A DNA stretch of 64,000 nt, from the NCBI RefSeq assembly GCF_900167415.1, contig NZ_FUWU01000007.1, positions 1 through 64,000 on the forward strand, written 5' to 3'. Positions 36,671 to 46,836 of this stretch are shown piece by piece; within the stretch, counting starts at the first letter, position 1, and the number at the start of each line of letters is the position of its first letter. A program made the translations under genes and the position numbers. A model generated the notes under the pieces. It did no database searches, was not told the DNA's origin, and saw only the letters and a list, made by a program, of their open reading frames with translations. Source of the stretch: Fibrobacter intestinalis (GTDB lineage Bacteria; Fibrobacterota; Fibrobacteria; Fibrobacterales; Fibrobacteraceae).

Positions 36671-36844
36671 TGCAGAAAATATAGGTTTTACAAATCCCTT
36701 CTGCGTATTCTTTCTTCATTCTTCGGGGGGCCGTCGCCTCTTCAAGCAAAAGAAACGCCCTTTTTTCAAATCGGCTCTTAAAATTACCGGATTTCATTTT
36801 TCATGACTTCTTTTCGCCCTTGAAATTCTAAAATTAAAGCCATC

Positions 36845-38254
36845 ATGAAATTGGCGAACTTCCTTTTGCTTTTTTTCGTCGGAACAGTTTTGGCGACTCT
36901 TCCCGGCCATATCGGCTTTGGCGACTCCTCCGCTTATTTCCGCATTCGAGGAACTCTCGGCGACTCCCTTTCGGTTTCCCGCTTTGACAACACACCGAAA
37001 ACCGACAAGCACACGGAAAACAGCCTATTCGTGGAGCTCTTTATCAACGGTGCGATTACAGACAAATTTACATTTCAAGCGAAGGCTCGCGTATCCAACG
37101 ACAAAACCTCCCGTAGCTACCAGGATCCGGGCTACAATCCCTACAACGGCATTCCCTTTAACGTTCAGAGCGACAATTCCCGAACCTGGGACTATTTTAC
37201 GGCAAGCAGCCAATTCCGTTTCAACCCATGGGTAAAGCTCATGGGCGGAGTCGATTATTTGGCATGGGGACCCGCTCGTCGTAATAAGCTGACTCTCAAA
37301 GGCGAGAACGTTCACTATCGTCCGTGGATGGATTCAACAGACCACATTATGCAGCCCGCGCCAACACCGTATTTGGGATATGAATTTACCATCGGACCTG
37401 TAACCTATACGCAATACGCCGGAAAACTTTATCACGACAAGCATAAAGACAAATTTTTCCATGCGCACCGCCTCGGCTTGAATCTGCCCGCCCGCATTGA
37501 ATTTGGGATTAGCGAGACGCTTCTTTATGGTTCTACAGTCGAAAGAGCCGGCTCGAACGCAAACGAAGATGCCGACAGCACGGACCGCAGTTTTGAATGG
37601 ATTTATGCGGCACCGTTTGTTCCCTATATTTTTGCACAGCACTACACGGGAGACTTAGAAAATACCGGCATCAGTTTTGACATGAGCGTCAAGACGATTC
37701 CGAACTGGGAAATCTATGCGGAAATGCTCTGGGACGACATGAAAAAACCGACCAGCATGTTCGACGATTCCTGGTGGGGAAACAAATGGGCGGCCAGCAT
37801 CGGCGTCGCGACAGACAACCGTCAAATCGGGCCAGTCCTCTTTTCGTTCAACTCCGAATTCACTTGGATTGAACCTTGGGTCTATACGCATCACAAGGGA
37901 GCAGGATATTCCTATACGCATTACGGCCAAAGTTTTGGTTCCGAACTTGGTCCCAATTCCCGCGAATTTTACACCGAAATCCGAGCTGCATACAAAGCGG
38001 TGGAGCTTTCCTTTTTTGCCTCGAATGTTGCCAAGGATTCCGCCTTTGGTGGCAACCTTTACGATATCCACACGCCCTACGACAGAACCGATCGTGAATT
38101 TTTAGCGAAAGCGAGTACTCTTCACTACCGGGAATTCGGCGTCGGCGTGCAATGCAAACCGACCGAGTGGCTGTGGCTTCATCTTTCGCAGAGCTTTTAC
38201 ACGGGCGACTATGAAGGCTATCGTTTAAGCGGAAGTGCAGGCATCACTTGGTAA
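36845..38254 (+). CDS. Wzi-like capsule assembly / outer-membrane barrel protein
   Basis: The 469-residue protein has a signal peptide (MKLANFLLLFFVGTVLA) and many barrel strands. DYLAWGPARRNKLTLKGENVHYRPWMD near residue 137 resembles the conserved 'WGPG' region of Wzi, a barrel that attaches capsular polysaccharide to the cell surface. The last residues (SGSAGITW) fit a barrel end. It is divergent from the glycosyltransferase operon, which supports a role in surface polysaccharide. Confidence 0.72.
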   Translation: MKLANFLLLFFVGTVLATLPGHIGFGDSSAYFRIRGTLGDSLSVSRFDNTPKTDKHTENSLFVELFINGAITDKFTFQAKARVSNDKTSRSYQDPGYNPYNGIPFNVQSDNSRTWDYFTASSQFRFNPWVKLMGGVDYLAWGPARRNKLTLKGENVHYRPWMDSTDHIMQPAPTPYLGYEFTIGPVTYTQYAGKLYHDKHKDKFFHAHRLGLNLPARIEFGISETLLYGSTVERAGSNANEDADSTDRSFEWIYAAPFVPYIFAQHYTGDLENTGISFDMSVKTIPNWEIYAEMLWDDMKKPTSMFDDSWWGNKWAASIGVATDNRQIGPVLFSFNSEFTWIEPWVYTHHKGAGYSYTHYGQSFGSELGPNSREFYTEIRAAYKAVELSFFASNVAKDSAFGGNLYDIHTPYDRTDREFLAKASTLHYREFGVGVQCKPTEWLWLHLSQSFYTGDYEGYRLSGSAGITW

Positions 38255-38399
38255 CTTGGAAAATTTTTCGCAAAACTCGAATAGACAACGGCATCATCGA
38301 ACTCCTTTGGAAAGCATTCCTTCGTCCATGAAGCATTCTCGTTCAGCCGTTCCATCCATTTACGTTGTAATTCATCTTTTGATTTTCTAGCTTTAGGAT

Positions 38400-39665
38400 A
38401 TGACACAAGACGAAATTCAAAAATATGCGGAAAGCCTGGCCCAAAAAGCCAGAAGCGCTTCCGCAAAAATTCGCACCATTCCAGCAACTCTCCGAAATCA
38501 GGCACTTTCCGAAGTTGCCAAAGCTCTTCGCGAAAACGAAAAAAAGATTCTTGAAGCCAACGCGCGGGATCTGGAAAATAGCCAAGACAAGCTCTCCCCC
38601 GCCAAGCTGGACAGATTGACTCTCAATCCCGAACGCATTGAAAACATGGCTCGCGGAGTCGAGGAAATCGCCGCTCTCCCCGATCCTTTGGACAAAGTTT
38701 TGGAAAAAAGAACGCTCCAGAACGGAGTGGATATTTCCCGAGTTACCGTGCCTCTGGGCTGCATTTTTTTCATTTATGAAAGCCGTCCGAATGTGACTAT
38801 CGACGGTGCTGCACTTTGTTTCAAGTCGGGAAATGCAGTCGTCTTGCGCGGAGGAAAAGAGTCCCTGCATTCCTCCCAAATTCTCGCCCAGATTTTTCGA
38901 GACGCGCTGACCAAAACCGGAATAGATTCCGACGCCGTCCAACTCGTCGAAGAGCCCGACCATGCCGTCGTCTCGGCTCTTTTAAAACAATCCGAATATC
39001 TGGACTTGGTGATTCCCCGAGGCGGCGAACGGTTGATTCGCGCCGTCGTCGAACAGAGTTCCATCCCTGTCATCAAGCATTTCAACGGCATTTGCCACAT
39101 CTATGTGGACAAATCTGCAAATCTGGAAATGGCCGCCAGAATTGTCGAAAACGCCAAAACGCAACGCCCCGGAACCTGCAATGCCATGGAGACGTTGCTC
39201 CTGGACTCCAGCCTTTCCGATAGCGATATGAAGGCGATTCTCGATCCGCTTCGCGCTAAAAAAGTGGAAATGTTCGGAGACGCCAAAACCCGAGAACGCA
39301 TTCCCGATATCAAAGACATCGACGAAAACGCCAATTACCATCATGAATATCTTGCGCTCCAGTGCAGCGTCCGCATTGTCGATGGCGTAAAAGAAGCCTG
39401 CAAACACATCGAAGAATTTTCGAGCCGCCACACGGAAGCACTCCTTGCCGAAGATACCGAAGTACAGCGTTATTTTCTCCGCAACGTCGATTCTTCCAGC
39501 GTGATGATCAACGCCAGCACGCGACTTGCCGACGGCGGAATTTACGGACTCGGTGCAGAAGTCGGCATTTCCACGGATAAAATTCACGCCCGTGGCCCCA
39601 TGGGAATCGAAAGCCTGTGCACTTACAAATGGATTTTGAACGGTAACGGTCAATTGAGAAATTAG
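38400..39665 (+). CDS. proA: Gamma-glutamyl phosphate reductase
   Basis: NADPH-dependent reduction of glutamyl phosphate to the semialdehyde in proline synthesis. The 421-residue protein has the family blocks FIYESRPNVTIDGAALCFKSGNAVVLRGG, LVIPRGGERLIRAV, HFNGICHIYVDKSAN, the catalytic Cys region RPGTCNAMETLL and GLGAEVGISTDKIHARGPMGIESL. proB is not adjacent. hisI follows after seven bases. Confidence 0.95.
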   Translation: MTQDEIQKYAESLAQKARSASAKIRTIPATLRNQALSEVAKALRENEKKILEANARDLENSQDKLSPAKLDRLTLNPERIENMARGVEEIAALPDPLDKVLEKRTLQNGVDISRVTVPLGCIFFIYESRPNVTIDGAALCFKSGNAVVLRGGKESLHSSQILAQIFRDALTKTGIDSDAVQLVEEPDHAVVSALLKQSEYLDLVIPRGGERLIRAVVEQSSIPVIKHFNGICHIYVDKSANLEMAARIVENAKTQRPGTCNAMETLLLDSSLSDSDMKAILDPLRAKKVEMFGDAKTRERIPDIKDIDENANYHHEYLALQCSVRIVDGVKEACKHIEEFSSRHTEALLAEDTEVQRYFLRNVDSSSVMINASTRLADGGIYGLGAEVGISTDKIHARGPMGIESLCTYKWILNGNGQLRN

Positions 39666-39672
39666 GCAAAAT

Positions 39673-40023
39673 ATGCAAACCGAAGAAATTTTAAAAGAAG
39701 TCAAATACGAAGTTCAATTCGGCGACAAGTTTTTGATTCCCGCCATCGTTCAGGACGCCGACAAGCACGACGTGCTCATGATGGCCTGGATGGACAAAGA
39801 GGCGCTCCGCCGAACCATCGAATGCGGAGAAATGGTTTTCTGGAGCCGCAGCCGCAAAGAATACTGGCACAAGGGCGATACCAGCGGCAACGTAATGACC
39901 GTGATCGATTGGGCTCTGGACTGCGACAGCGATGCGCTTCTTTTTCGCGTCCGCATGAAAGGTCCACAAGTCGCCTGCCATACCGGCTCCCGCACTTGTT
40001 TTTTTAAAAAAGCCGAAAATTAA
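39673..40023 (+). CDS. hisI: Phosphoribosyl-AMP cyclohydrolase
   Basis: Opens the purine ring of PR-AMP in histidine synthesis. The 116-residue protein is the stand-alone HisI form without the HisE pyrophosphatase. VLMMAWMDKEALRRTIE, FWSRSRKEYWHKGDTSGN, DCDSDALLFRVRMKGPQVACHTG and SRTCFF contain the zinc- and magnesium-binding Cys and Asp residues. It probably shares a transcript with proA. Confidence 0.94.
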   Translation: MQTEEILKEVKYEVQFGDKFLIPAIVQDADKHDVLMMAWMDKEALRRTIECGEMVFWSRSRKEYWHKGDTSGNVMTVIDWALDCDSDALLFRVRMKGPQVACHTGSRTCFFKKAEN

Positions 40024-40074
40024 TCCGCGGAGTCAAATCCGGCGGACGCCCCTAAACGACTCCTTCCCCAAGCG

Positions 40075-41238
40075 ATGCAGATATCCGATTTGCCAGATTC
40101 CAAACGCTTCAAACGTTTGCTTCTTGCGGTTTCCGGCGGATTGGATTCCATGTGCCTAGCGCATTACTTTGTACACAACCAACTCGCTTTGGGAATCGAA
40201 TGGTTGGGAATTGCACACGTCCATCACGGACTTCGTGGCAGCACCGCCGACCGAGACGCCGATTTTGTCGCCCGATTTGCTTTTCAATCCCGCCGGCCCT
40301 TCTACATCCGATATCTAAACGGAGCCGCTCTAAAACAAAAAGGTTCCATTGAAGAAAACGCTCGCCTTGCCCGCTACGCCGCCCTCAAAGAAATCGCAGC
40401 TCTTCCCGAAGTTCGCGCGGACTATATCCTTACGGCACACCATGCCAACGACCAGGCGGAAACCGTTTTGATGCGGATTTTACGCGGCTCTTCCTGGAAA
40501 GGACTTTGCAGCATTCAAACCGTGCGGGAAGACGGCGTTTTTCGTCCTTTGCTCCCATGCACGAAAGCCGATTTGAAAGAATACGCCGAAGAAAATCACA
40601 TTGAATATGTCGAAGACGAAACCAATGCCGACGAATCCTTCGCCCGAAATGCCATCCGTCACCGGCTTTTGCCCATTTTAAATGCCGAAATTTCTTCTTT
40701 GACAAATATCGCAAAATTGTCGACAAGCCTTTGCCAAAAAATCCGTCACCAATCCGAGACGGCCATCCGGCCTTTTGTTCTCCCCCCCAAGCTGTGGCCA
40801 TTCCCCAAAGAATCTTCCCCATACGAAACGGTCATTGCCATTCACCAACAAGTACTGGTGAATTTGTCTTTAAAAAGTCTCAATGGCGGTGCTGAAATTT
40901 TCCGCTTTTGGTTGCAAGAAAATGGATTTGCATTTCCTAGAAGCATCCAGTTCCTCTCTTCCTTTTCCTCCAGAGACGCCGAACTGATCTTTGAAAAATC
41001 CAAATCGATACTTTGGTTTTGCCAAAACAAAAAAAAGGAAGAGCCCGCAACGCCTGCCGGTTTTCGCAAACGAAAAAACGGAGACTTTTGCATTCCTGCC
41101 GGACGCCCACCCAAAAAATTGGGAAAATGGATGGAAGAAGAAGGCATTCCCGCATTTGTCCGGGACTTTATCCCTCTCTATGCCGAAGAAAACCGCATTT
41201 TTCAAATCGGCAAAATCCATCTCGGCGACAATCGCTGA
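40075..41238 (+). CDS. tilS: tRNA(Ile)-lysidine synthetase
   Basis: Adds lysine to C34 of tRNA-Ile(CAU) so that it reads AUA. The 387-residue protein has the PP-loop LAVSGGLDSMCLAHYF near residues 18-33, HVHHGLRGSTADRDADFV, the ENARLARYAAL block and LTAHHANDQAETVLMRILRGSS. The C-terminal part (about 300-387) matches the TilS substrate-binding region. It lies 51 bases after hisI. Confidence 0.93.
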   Translation: MQISDLPDSKRFKRLLLAVSGGLDSMCLAHYFVHNQLALGIEWLGIAHVHHGLRGSTADRDADFVARFAFQSRRPFYIRYLNGAALKQKGSIEENARLARYAALKEIAALPEVRADYILTAHHANDQAETVLMRILRGSSWKGLCSIQTVREDGVFRPLLPCTKADLKEYAEENHIEYVEDETNADESFARNAIRHRLLPILNAEISSLTNIAKLSTSLCQKIRHQSETAIRPFVLPPKLWPFPKESSPYETVIAIHQQVLVNLSLKSLNGGAEIFRFWLQENGFAFPRSIQFLSSFSSRDAELIFEKSKSILWFCQNKKKEEPATPAGFRKRKNGDFCIPAGRPPKKLGKWMEEEGIPAFVRDFIPLYAEENRIFQIGKIHLGDNR

Positions 41239-41340
41239 ATCCGGCTTGATTATTTGAAAATAACGCCTTTATCAAAAGGCTATCCCCAACCATTTCTTTT
41301 TGCAATTTGTATTTTTACATCGCATTTTTAAAGGATTAAA

Positions 41341-43431
41341 ATGACTAAAAAGCCTAAGACGCCTTCTGCATTTCAAAATCGGAATTTTTTCCTGATTGCA
41401 ACCATGCTTTTGATGGTTTTGTTCTTTATGCGCCTCTACGACGGCGAAGAAACCAAAGACCTGACCCGAACCGAATTCTTCGCCATGATGAACGATTCCA
41501 CGTCAGAAATCAAGAGCCTGAAATTGCAGCGCACCCTCGACGGCATCACCATCGAAGGAACACGGGCGATGACCTCCGAAGAAATCGCCGGAGAAAAGAA
41601 GCAAAACGGATTTCTCTCCCGTTTTGTCCGCAGCAATTCCACTCCCAACAACACGCAGGCGTTCACAAGCCATGTACTCAATCTGACCAGCGAGCAAATC
41701 GACACGTGGGAAAAGACGAAAAATCTGAAAGTCCGCGTCCTTCATGAAACGCGAAGCTGGATAGACCGCATTTTCGCGTTCCTTCCCGCCATTCTTCTCA
41801 TCGCTTTCTTCTGGTATATGATGGTTCGTCAAACCGGAGGAAAAGGCGGAGTCGGAATGTTCTCCTTTGGCAAGAGCAAAGCGAAACAGCTCAACGAAAA
41901 CGGAAAGAGCAAAACGACATTTAAAGATGTCGCCGGATGCGATGAAGCCAAAGCCGATTTGGTGGAAATCGTTCATTTTTTGAAAGACCCAAAAAAATAC
42001 GACGCTCTGGGCGGAAGAATTCCCAAAGGAGCCTTGCTTGTCGGCCCTCCGGGAACGGGAAAAACCTTGCTGGCCCGCGCAGTCGCTGGAGAAGCCGGAG
42101 TTCCTTTCTTCAGCATGTCCGGTTCGGATTTTGTAGAGATGTTTGTGGGCGTCGGTGCCGCACGCGTCCGCGACCTTTTTGATATGGGAAAAAAGAACGC
42201 CCCCTGTATCCTCTTTATTGACGAAATCGACGCGGTGGGACGCCAACGCGGCGCAGGTCTCGGCGGAGGGCATGATGAACGGGAACAGACTTTGAACCAG
42301 CTCCTCGTGGAAATGGACGGATTTGCCGCCAATGCCGGCGTCATTCTGATAGCTGCAACAAACCGCCCCGACGTGCTGGACAAAGCACTGCTGCGCCCCG
42401 GACGTTTTGATCGCCAGATTACCGTCGGCCTTCCCGATTTGATCGGTCGTGAAGCCATCCTGAACGTCCACTTGAAAAAACGGAAAGTTCCGCTGGCAGA
42501 CGACGTGAACGTGAAGGAAATCGCCAAGGGCACCCCCGGACTTGCAGGCGCGGATTTGGAAAATCTGATTAACGAAGCGGCTCTCCTGGCTGCCCGATTC
42601 AACAACAAAAAAGTAACCCGACAGGACTTTGAAGAAGCGCGGGACAAACTCGCGATGGGAGCCGAACATCGCACGCTTTTGATGTCCGACGAAGAAAAAC
42701 GGCACACGGCATTCCATGAAGCCGGACACGCCCTTATGACCCTTCTTTGCCCGCATTCCGATCCTCTGCACAAAATAACCATCATTCCGCGCGGACGCGC
42801 CCTCGGCGTCACCATGTCGCTTCCGGAAAACGACCGCGTATCCCTTTCCAAGGAAAGCGCCGAAGAGAACATCATGATTCTCATGTCTGGACGCCTCGCG
42901 GAATTGATCGTATTCAACCATCAGAGCACCGGAGCATCCAACGACATCGCGCGCGCAACGGATCTCGCCCGGAAAATGGTAACGGAATGGGGCTTTGACG
43001 ACAACATCGGGCCGCTCTGCTACAGCCGCAACGATGGCGAAATTTTCCTGGGTCGGGAAATCAGCAAGCCGAAAGAAATGTCCGAAAAAATGGCGGAAAC
43101 CATTGACGATGCGGTGAACGGACTTGTAAAACGCCTGACGGAAAAAGCCCAAAAACTGCTGACAGAAAATCGGGAAAAACTCGACACCCTGGGCAATGCG
43201 CTCTTTGAATACGAAGTTCTGGACAGGGACGAAGTGGAGCGGGTTCTTGCCGGTGAAAAACTGGAAGACTCCAAAAAGAGCCGCACCTATCTCTTCCAAG
43301 AAGAAATGCGAAAAAAACAGGAAGAGGAAAAGCAAAATGAAGAACCGCCGCCCGATCCGGGTCGTCCGGCTCCGCTCCCCACTGAACCGGAATCCGCACA
43401 AGACGCCGAAATCAAGGGAGAACACGCTTAA
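41341..43431 (+). CDS. ftsH: ATP-dependent zinc metalloprotease FtsH
   Basis: Inner-membrane quality-control protease of 696 residues. Two membrane segments (about residues 13-30 and 143-162) flank a periplasmic domain. The AAA+ module has Walker [19 protein letters not shown], Walker [17 protein letters not shown] and the [24 protein letters not shown]. The zinc site is FHEAGHALM, with a downstream Asp/Glu ligand. The tail is rich in Glu and Pro. The gene precedes folP by one base and so heads an ftsH-folP-cdaA unit. Confidence 0.97.
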   Translation: MTKKPKTPSAFQNRNFFLIATMLLMVLFFMRLYDGEETKDLTRTEFFAMMNDSTSEIKSLKLQRTLDGITIEGTRAMTSEEIAGEKKQNGFLSRFVRSNSTPNNTQAFTSHVLNLTSEQIDTWEKTKNLKVRVLHETRSWIDRIFAFLPAILLIAFFWYMMVRQTGGKGGVGMFSFGKSKAKQLNENGKSKTTFKDVAGCDEAKADLVEIVHFLKDPKKYDALGGRIPKGALLVGPPGTGKTLLARAVAGEAGVPFFSMSGSDFVEMFVGVGAARVRDLFDMGKKNAPCILFIDEIDAVGRQRGAGLGGGHDEREQTLNQLLVEMDGFAANAGVILIAATNRPDVLDKALLRPGRFDRQITVGLPDLIGREAILNVHLKKRKVPLADDVNVKEIAKGTPGLAGADLENLINEAALLAARFNNKKVTRQDFEEARDKLAMGAEHRTLLMSDEEKRHTAFHEAGHALMTLLCPHSDPLHKITIIPRGRALGVTMSLPENDRVSLSKESAEENIMILMSGRLAELIVFNHQSTGASNDIARATDLARKMVTEWGFDDNIGPLCYSRNDGEIFLGREISKPKEMSEKMAETIDDAVNGLVKRLTEKAQKLLTENREKLDTLGNALFEYEVLDRDEVERVLAGEKLEDSKKSRTYLFQEEMRKKQEEEKQNEEPPPDPGRPAPLPTEPESAQDAEIKGEHA

Positions 43432-43432
43432 C

Positions 43433-44320
43433 ATGCCTTTTTCCAGTTATATCAAAAATTCTTCGGCAAATCCGTGGACCGTCTGCGGCAACGTCATTTC
43501 GGGAAAACCGGTTCCCGCGGTCATGGGAATCGTGAATGTCACGCCGGACAGTTTTTTTGACGGGGGAAAGCACAACACTCTCGATGCCGCATTCGAACAC
43601 GCCCAAAAACTCTTAGACGAAGGCGCAAGCATCATCGACATCGGCGGAGAAAGTTCTCGCCCCGGAGCCGCACACGTTTCCGCCCAAGAAGAAATCGAGC
43701 GAGTCGTTCCCCTTATCCGCAAACTCGCGCCCCTGCTTTCGACCAGAAATTTCACCATTTCCGTCGATACCGTAAAATCCGAAGTCGCCTTGGAAAGCGT
43801 CAAAGCGGGCGCGCATATTATCAACGACATCAGCGCGCTGCAATTCGACCCGAACATGGCGCAGACCATCGCCGAAACCAAAGCGTCTTGCGTTTTGAAT
43901 CACATGCGCGGAAATTTCGGCACGATGCAACAAGACTTCGCCCCCTATCAAGATGTCGTCCGCGAAGTTCGGGAAAGCCTTCTCCAGGCAGCGCAAAAAC
44001 TCATCGATTTAGGGGTGGACGAAAAAACGATTTGTCTGGATCCGGGCATAGGCTTTGGCAAAGACTTGCAAAACAATCTGGATTTGATCGCCTATGCCGA
44101 AAAATTTGTCGATACCCGCTTTCCCGTTCTTTATGGAATGTCCCGCAAATCCTTTATCGGAAAAACGCCCGGACTTGAAAACAGCGACCGCCTCATTCCC
44201 ACGGTCGTTTCGGGGATTTTGGCAGCATTGGGCGGAGCAACCGTCATCCGAGTGCACGATGTCCGCGAAGCCGTCGAATCCTTTCAACTACTAAAGGCTT
44301 TCCGCCATGCACCTGTTTAA
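43433..44320 (+). CDS. folP: Dihydropteroate synthase
   Basis: Condenses p-aminobenzoate with the pterin pyrophosphate in folate synthesis. The ATG at 43433 follows AGGGAG and gives 295 residues; the open frame reaches further back into ftsH without reason. GIVNVTPDSFFDGG (near residue 32), IIDIGGESSRPGA, ISVDTVKSEVA, INDISALQFDPNM, CLDPGIGFGKDLQNN and YGMSRKSFIG are the signatures. It overlaps cdaA by fourteen bases. Confidence 0.95.
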   Translation: MPFSSYIKNSSANPWTVCGNVISGKPVPAVMGIVNVTPDSFFDGGKHNTLDAAFEHAQKLLDEGASIIDIGGESSRPGAAHVSAQEEIERVVPLIRKLAPLLSTRNFTISVDTVKSEVALESVKAGAHIINDISALQFDPNMAQTIAETKASCVLNHMRGNFGTMQQDFAPYQDVVREVRESLLQAAQKLIDLGVDEKTICLDPGIGFGKDLQNNLDLIAYAEKFVDTRFPVLYGMSRKSFIGKTPGLENSDRLIPTVVSGILAALGGATVIRVHDVREAVESFQLLKAFRHAPV

Positions 44321-45113
44321 ATTATTTGGCGTTATCGATGTCCGCTTTGCGGATATTCTCGACATCTTTCTGATATCGATTATCGCTTATTACGTCTTTC
44401 TGCTCTTTCGCGGAACGCGCGCCGTCCAGATGTTTGTCGGAGGCGGCCTTCTGCTTATCGGGTGGATTCTGGCGCAATGGTGGGAACTGCACACCCTGGT
44501 TTGGCTATTGAGCAATCTGGCGACTCTCGGCATTATCGCCATCGTCATCCTCTTCCAACCGGAAATTCGGGGAGCGCTCACCCGCATCGGCCAATCCGCC
44601 GCCAAAATGAATTTGAAAAATCTCTTTTTCCACCAGAGCGGACTGAACAAAATTGCCGAAGAAATCGGAGCCGCCGTTCAGGACTTGGCAAAAAATCAAT
44701 TCGGGGCATTGATTGTTTTGGAAAACCGCGTGGGACTCCGGAACTACGCCGACACTGGAGAAGCGCTGAACGCCCGAATCAGCTCTCGTCTGTTGCGCGC
44801 CCTCTTCTTCCCCAATTCGGCTCTCCATGATGGAGCAGTCATCTTGAACAGCCGCTGCATCGTCGCCGCGGGCTGCATTCTTCCGCTGCCAGCGATTACT
44901 TCGGAACAGGACACCAGTTACGGAATGCGCCATCGAGCCGCCAAAGCGCTCGCCGCAGAAAGCGACGCCATGGTCATCGTCGTTTCCGAAGAAACCGGTT
45001 ATATTTCCATCGCCTACCGCACCACCCTTCGGCGCAAGCTCAGCGTCAAAGAAGTCGAAGAAGAAATCAAGCGCCACTGGCGCGCTCTTTTTGACGACTC
45101 CGCATCCAAATAG
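44307..45113 (+). CDS. cdaA: Diadenylate cyclase (CdaA/DacA type)
   Basis: Makes the second messenger cyclic-di-AMP from two ATP. The 268-residue protein has three hydrophobic N-terminal helices (about residues 15-35, 39-57 and 63-80) and the DAC domain. FGALIVLENRVGLRNYADTG, NSALHDGAVIL with the DGA motif, and MRHRAAKALAAESDAMVIVVSEETG with the RHR motif are all intact, so it should be active. The fusion-like overlap with folP resembles the folP-dacA pairing seen in Bacteroidetes. No cdaR or phosphodiesterase gene is near. Confidence 0.94.
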   Translation: MHLFKLFGVIDVRFADILDIFLISIIAYYVFLLFRGTRAVQMFVGGGLLLIGWILAQWWELHTLVWLLSNLATLGIIAIVILFQPEIRGALTRIGQSAAKMNLKNLFFHQSGLNKIAEEIGAAVQDLAKNQFGALIVLENRVGLRNYADTGEALNARISSRLLRALFFPNSALHDGAVILNSRCIVAAGCILPLPAITSEQDTSYGMRHRAAKALAAESDAMVIVVSEETGYISIAYRTTLRRKLSVKEVEEEIKRHWRALFDDSASK

Positions 45114-45149
45114 CCTTTATCCATTCCTCTTTGCCATTGGGAATTTCTT

Positions 45150-46361
45150 ATGAAACCTGCACAAAAAAATTCTTCCGAACGCCAGCTTCAAAGAAAAAGA
45201 AAATACCACTTGACGATTCTCGTCCTGATGTTGCTGCTGCTCGCGGCCCTATTTGTCGTCCAATGCCAGCTTTCCCACATGAAAGCGGATATGCTTGCCG
45301 AACGGAAAACCGAAATCGACGACAAAGCCAAAGACAAGAAATTCCAGGAAGACAGCCTGCAACGCTACAAAGACAGCCTTGCAGCCGCACTTCTCGCCGA
45401 CAGCATCGCCCGCGCGGATAGCCTAGCCCGCATCCAAGACAGCATTGTCAAGGCGACGCCAAAGCCGCTTTCGCCCGAAGAAAAAGCCCGACAGGACAGC
45501 ATAGCCGCTCGGAAGCGTTTTGTCAGAGACAGCATCGCCCAAGCGAAAAAAGCCGAAGAAGACAGCCTGAATCGGCGGAGAAAGGAAATCGCGGACAGCA
45601 TCGAAGCTTACAACAATCGGGATTCCATTCCGCCTCAAGCCTTCATCTTGCCGCCCGAAGGAAGATATTACGATCCTATTCAAATCAAAGTAAAATGCGA
45701 CGAAATCCGCTGCAAAACATTTTACGCCGTCGGCGATACAAATCAAGCGCAAGAATTGACCGGAGCGGTGACTTACAACAAAACCGGCGACGTCTATTAC
45801 CAGGCCGAAGACTCCGCGGGCAATAGAACGCCTTGGCAAAAAGTCCGCTACGATATGGCGAGCGACAATCTTTGCGGCAAAAACGCCTACCCTGTTCCTG
45901 TAAACGGCAAGACCGTGTGCGTAGATGCCTATGAATATCCCAACATTCCCGGAGAAATCGCCAAAGACATGGTTTCCCATGAACAAGCAGTCGCCCTTTG
46001 CGAACAGGCGGGAAAACGCCTCTGCCGCTTTGATGAATGGAGCGCCGCTTGCCGGGGAAAAGACGGATTCCGCTATTCCTATGGAAACAGTTACCGTCCC
46101 TCGGTCTGCAATACCAATTCAAAATCCGCAAAACGCGCCGGCAGAAAAGAAGGATGCCGGAGCTGGTTCGGCATGTACGACATGAACGGCAATCTGTGGG
46201 AATGGACGGCGACCCCCGCCAATGCGCCCAACCGCTTCCTTGTCGCCGGAGGAGCCTGGGACACGCAAAACGAAAGCCACTGTTCCAGCACCAAATACAG
46301 CTTTTACCCGCAGAACCAGTACAACTTTGTCGGCTTCCGCTGCTGTGCAGACGCCAAATAA
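45150..46361 (+). CDS. Membrane-anchored SUMF1 (FGE-sulfatase)-domain protein
   Basis: The 403-residue protein has a membrane anchor near the N-terminus (about residues 22-42). A charged helical stalk (about 50-150) follows in which DS(I/L) recurs every six to nine residues. Then comes a beta domain like the chitobiase C-terminal (CHB_HEX_C) repeat: PPEGRYYDPIQIKVKCDEIRC to YYQAEDSAGN. The C-terminal domain (about 235-403) is SUMF1-like: KTVCVDAYEYPN, AVALCEQAGKRLCRFDEWSAACRG, MYDMNGNLWEWT, VAGGAWDT and FRCC. In such bacteria this fold is often a non-enzymatic surface domain. Confidence 0.85.
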   Translation: MKPAQKNSSERQLQRKRKYHLTILVLMLLLLAALFVVQCQLSHMKADMLAERKTEIDDKAKDKKFQEDSLQRYKDSLAAALLADSIARADSLARIQDSIVKATPKPLSPEEKARQDSIAARKRFVRDSIAQAKKAEEDSLNRRRKEIADSIEAYNNRDSIPPQAFILPPEGRYYDPIQIKVKCDEIRCKTFYAVGDTNQAQELTGAVTYNKTGDVYYQAEDSAGNRTPWQKVRYDMASDNLCGKNAYPVPVNGKTVCVDAYEYPNIPGEIAKDMVSHEQAVALCEQAGKRLCRFDEWSAACRGKDGFRYSYGNSYRPSVCNTNSKSAKRAGRKEGCRSWFGMYDMNGNLWEWTATPANAPNRFLVAGGAWDTQNESHCSSTKYSFYPQNQYNFVGFRCCADAK

Positions 46362-46366
46362 AGCGG

Positions 46367-46783
46367 CTATTCTTTAAGCTCGATATGCAAATGCTCGTTC
46401 GCCGTGTTCTTTTCTTCCCAAAAGACGTTGAAGCGTTTGCCTAAAGCTTGGCGAATCGACGCCACCAGCAGCGACCTTTTATTCCGCGGGACGTCGGAAA
46501 TCCGAAAATCCAGTGCCTTATTTTCATAATGTTTGGAACGGCGAGCGTGTTTTCCATAATCATTTGCGCTTGTAATCGTCGGGCGATAGGAATCCCCCAT
46601 CACTTTGTGATATTCTGCAACGACGACCAGACCGGCGGAATCCATGGCGGCATCCAATTTTCCCGTATAGACTCCCGTTTTTAGCTGAACCCTTTTAATC
46701 AGCAGATTATGCACTTCGGCGGGTCCCCACTCCGCGCAGCAGATTGCGCAAAAGAAAAGCAACATGGCAGAACAAGAACGCAT
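46367..46783 (-). CDS. M15-like zinc peptidase (DD-peptidase/hedgehog fold), secreted
   Basis: The 138-residue protein has a signal peptide (MRSCSAMLLFFCAICCA, then EWGP). Motifs SKHYENKALDFRISD (His and Asp, near residues 83-97) and NEHLHIEL (HxH near the C-terminus) match the zinc ligands of M15 peptidases that cut peptidoglycan peptides. The protein is short for the family, and the remaining fold is only loosely conserved. It is convergent with the SUMF1-like gene. Confidence 0.65.
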   Translation of the reverse strand: MRSCSAMLLFFCAICCAEWGPAEVHNLLIKRVQLKTGVYTGKLDAAMDSAGLVVVAEYHKVMGDSYRPTITSANDYGKHARRSKHYENKALDFRISDVPRNKRSLLVASIRQALGKRFNVFWEEKNTANEHLHIELKE

Positions 46784-46836
46784 ACAATTTCAAAAATAAC
46801 TATTTTAAAGAGGCACTCATTCCTTCGGAGAACAAG

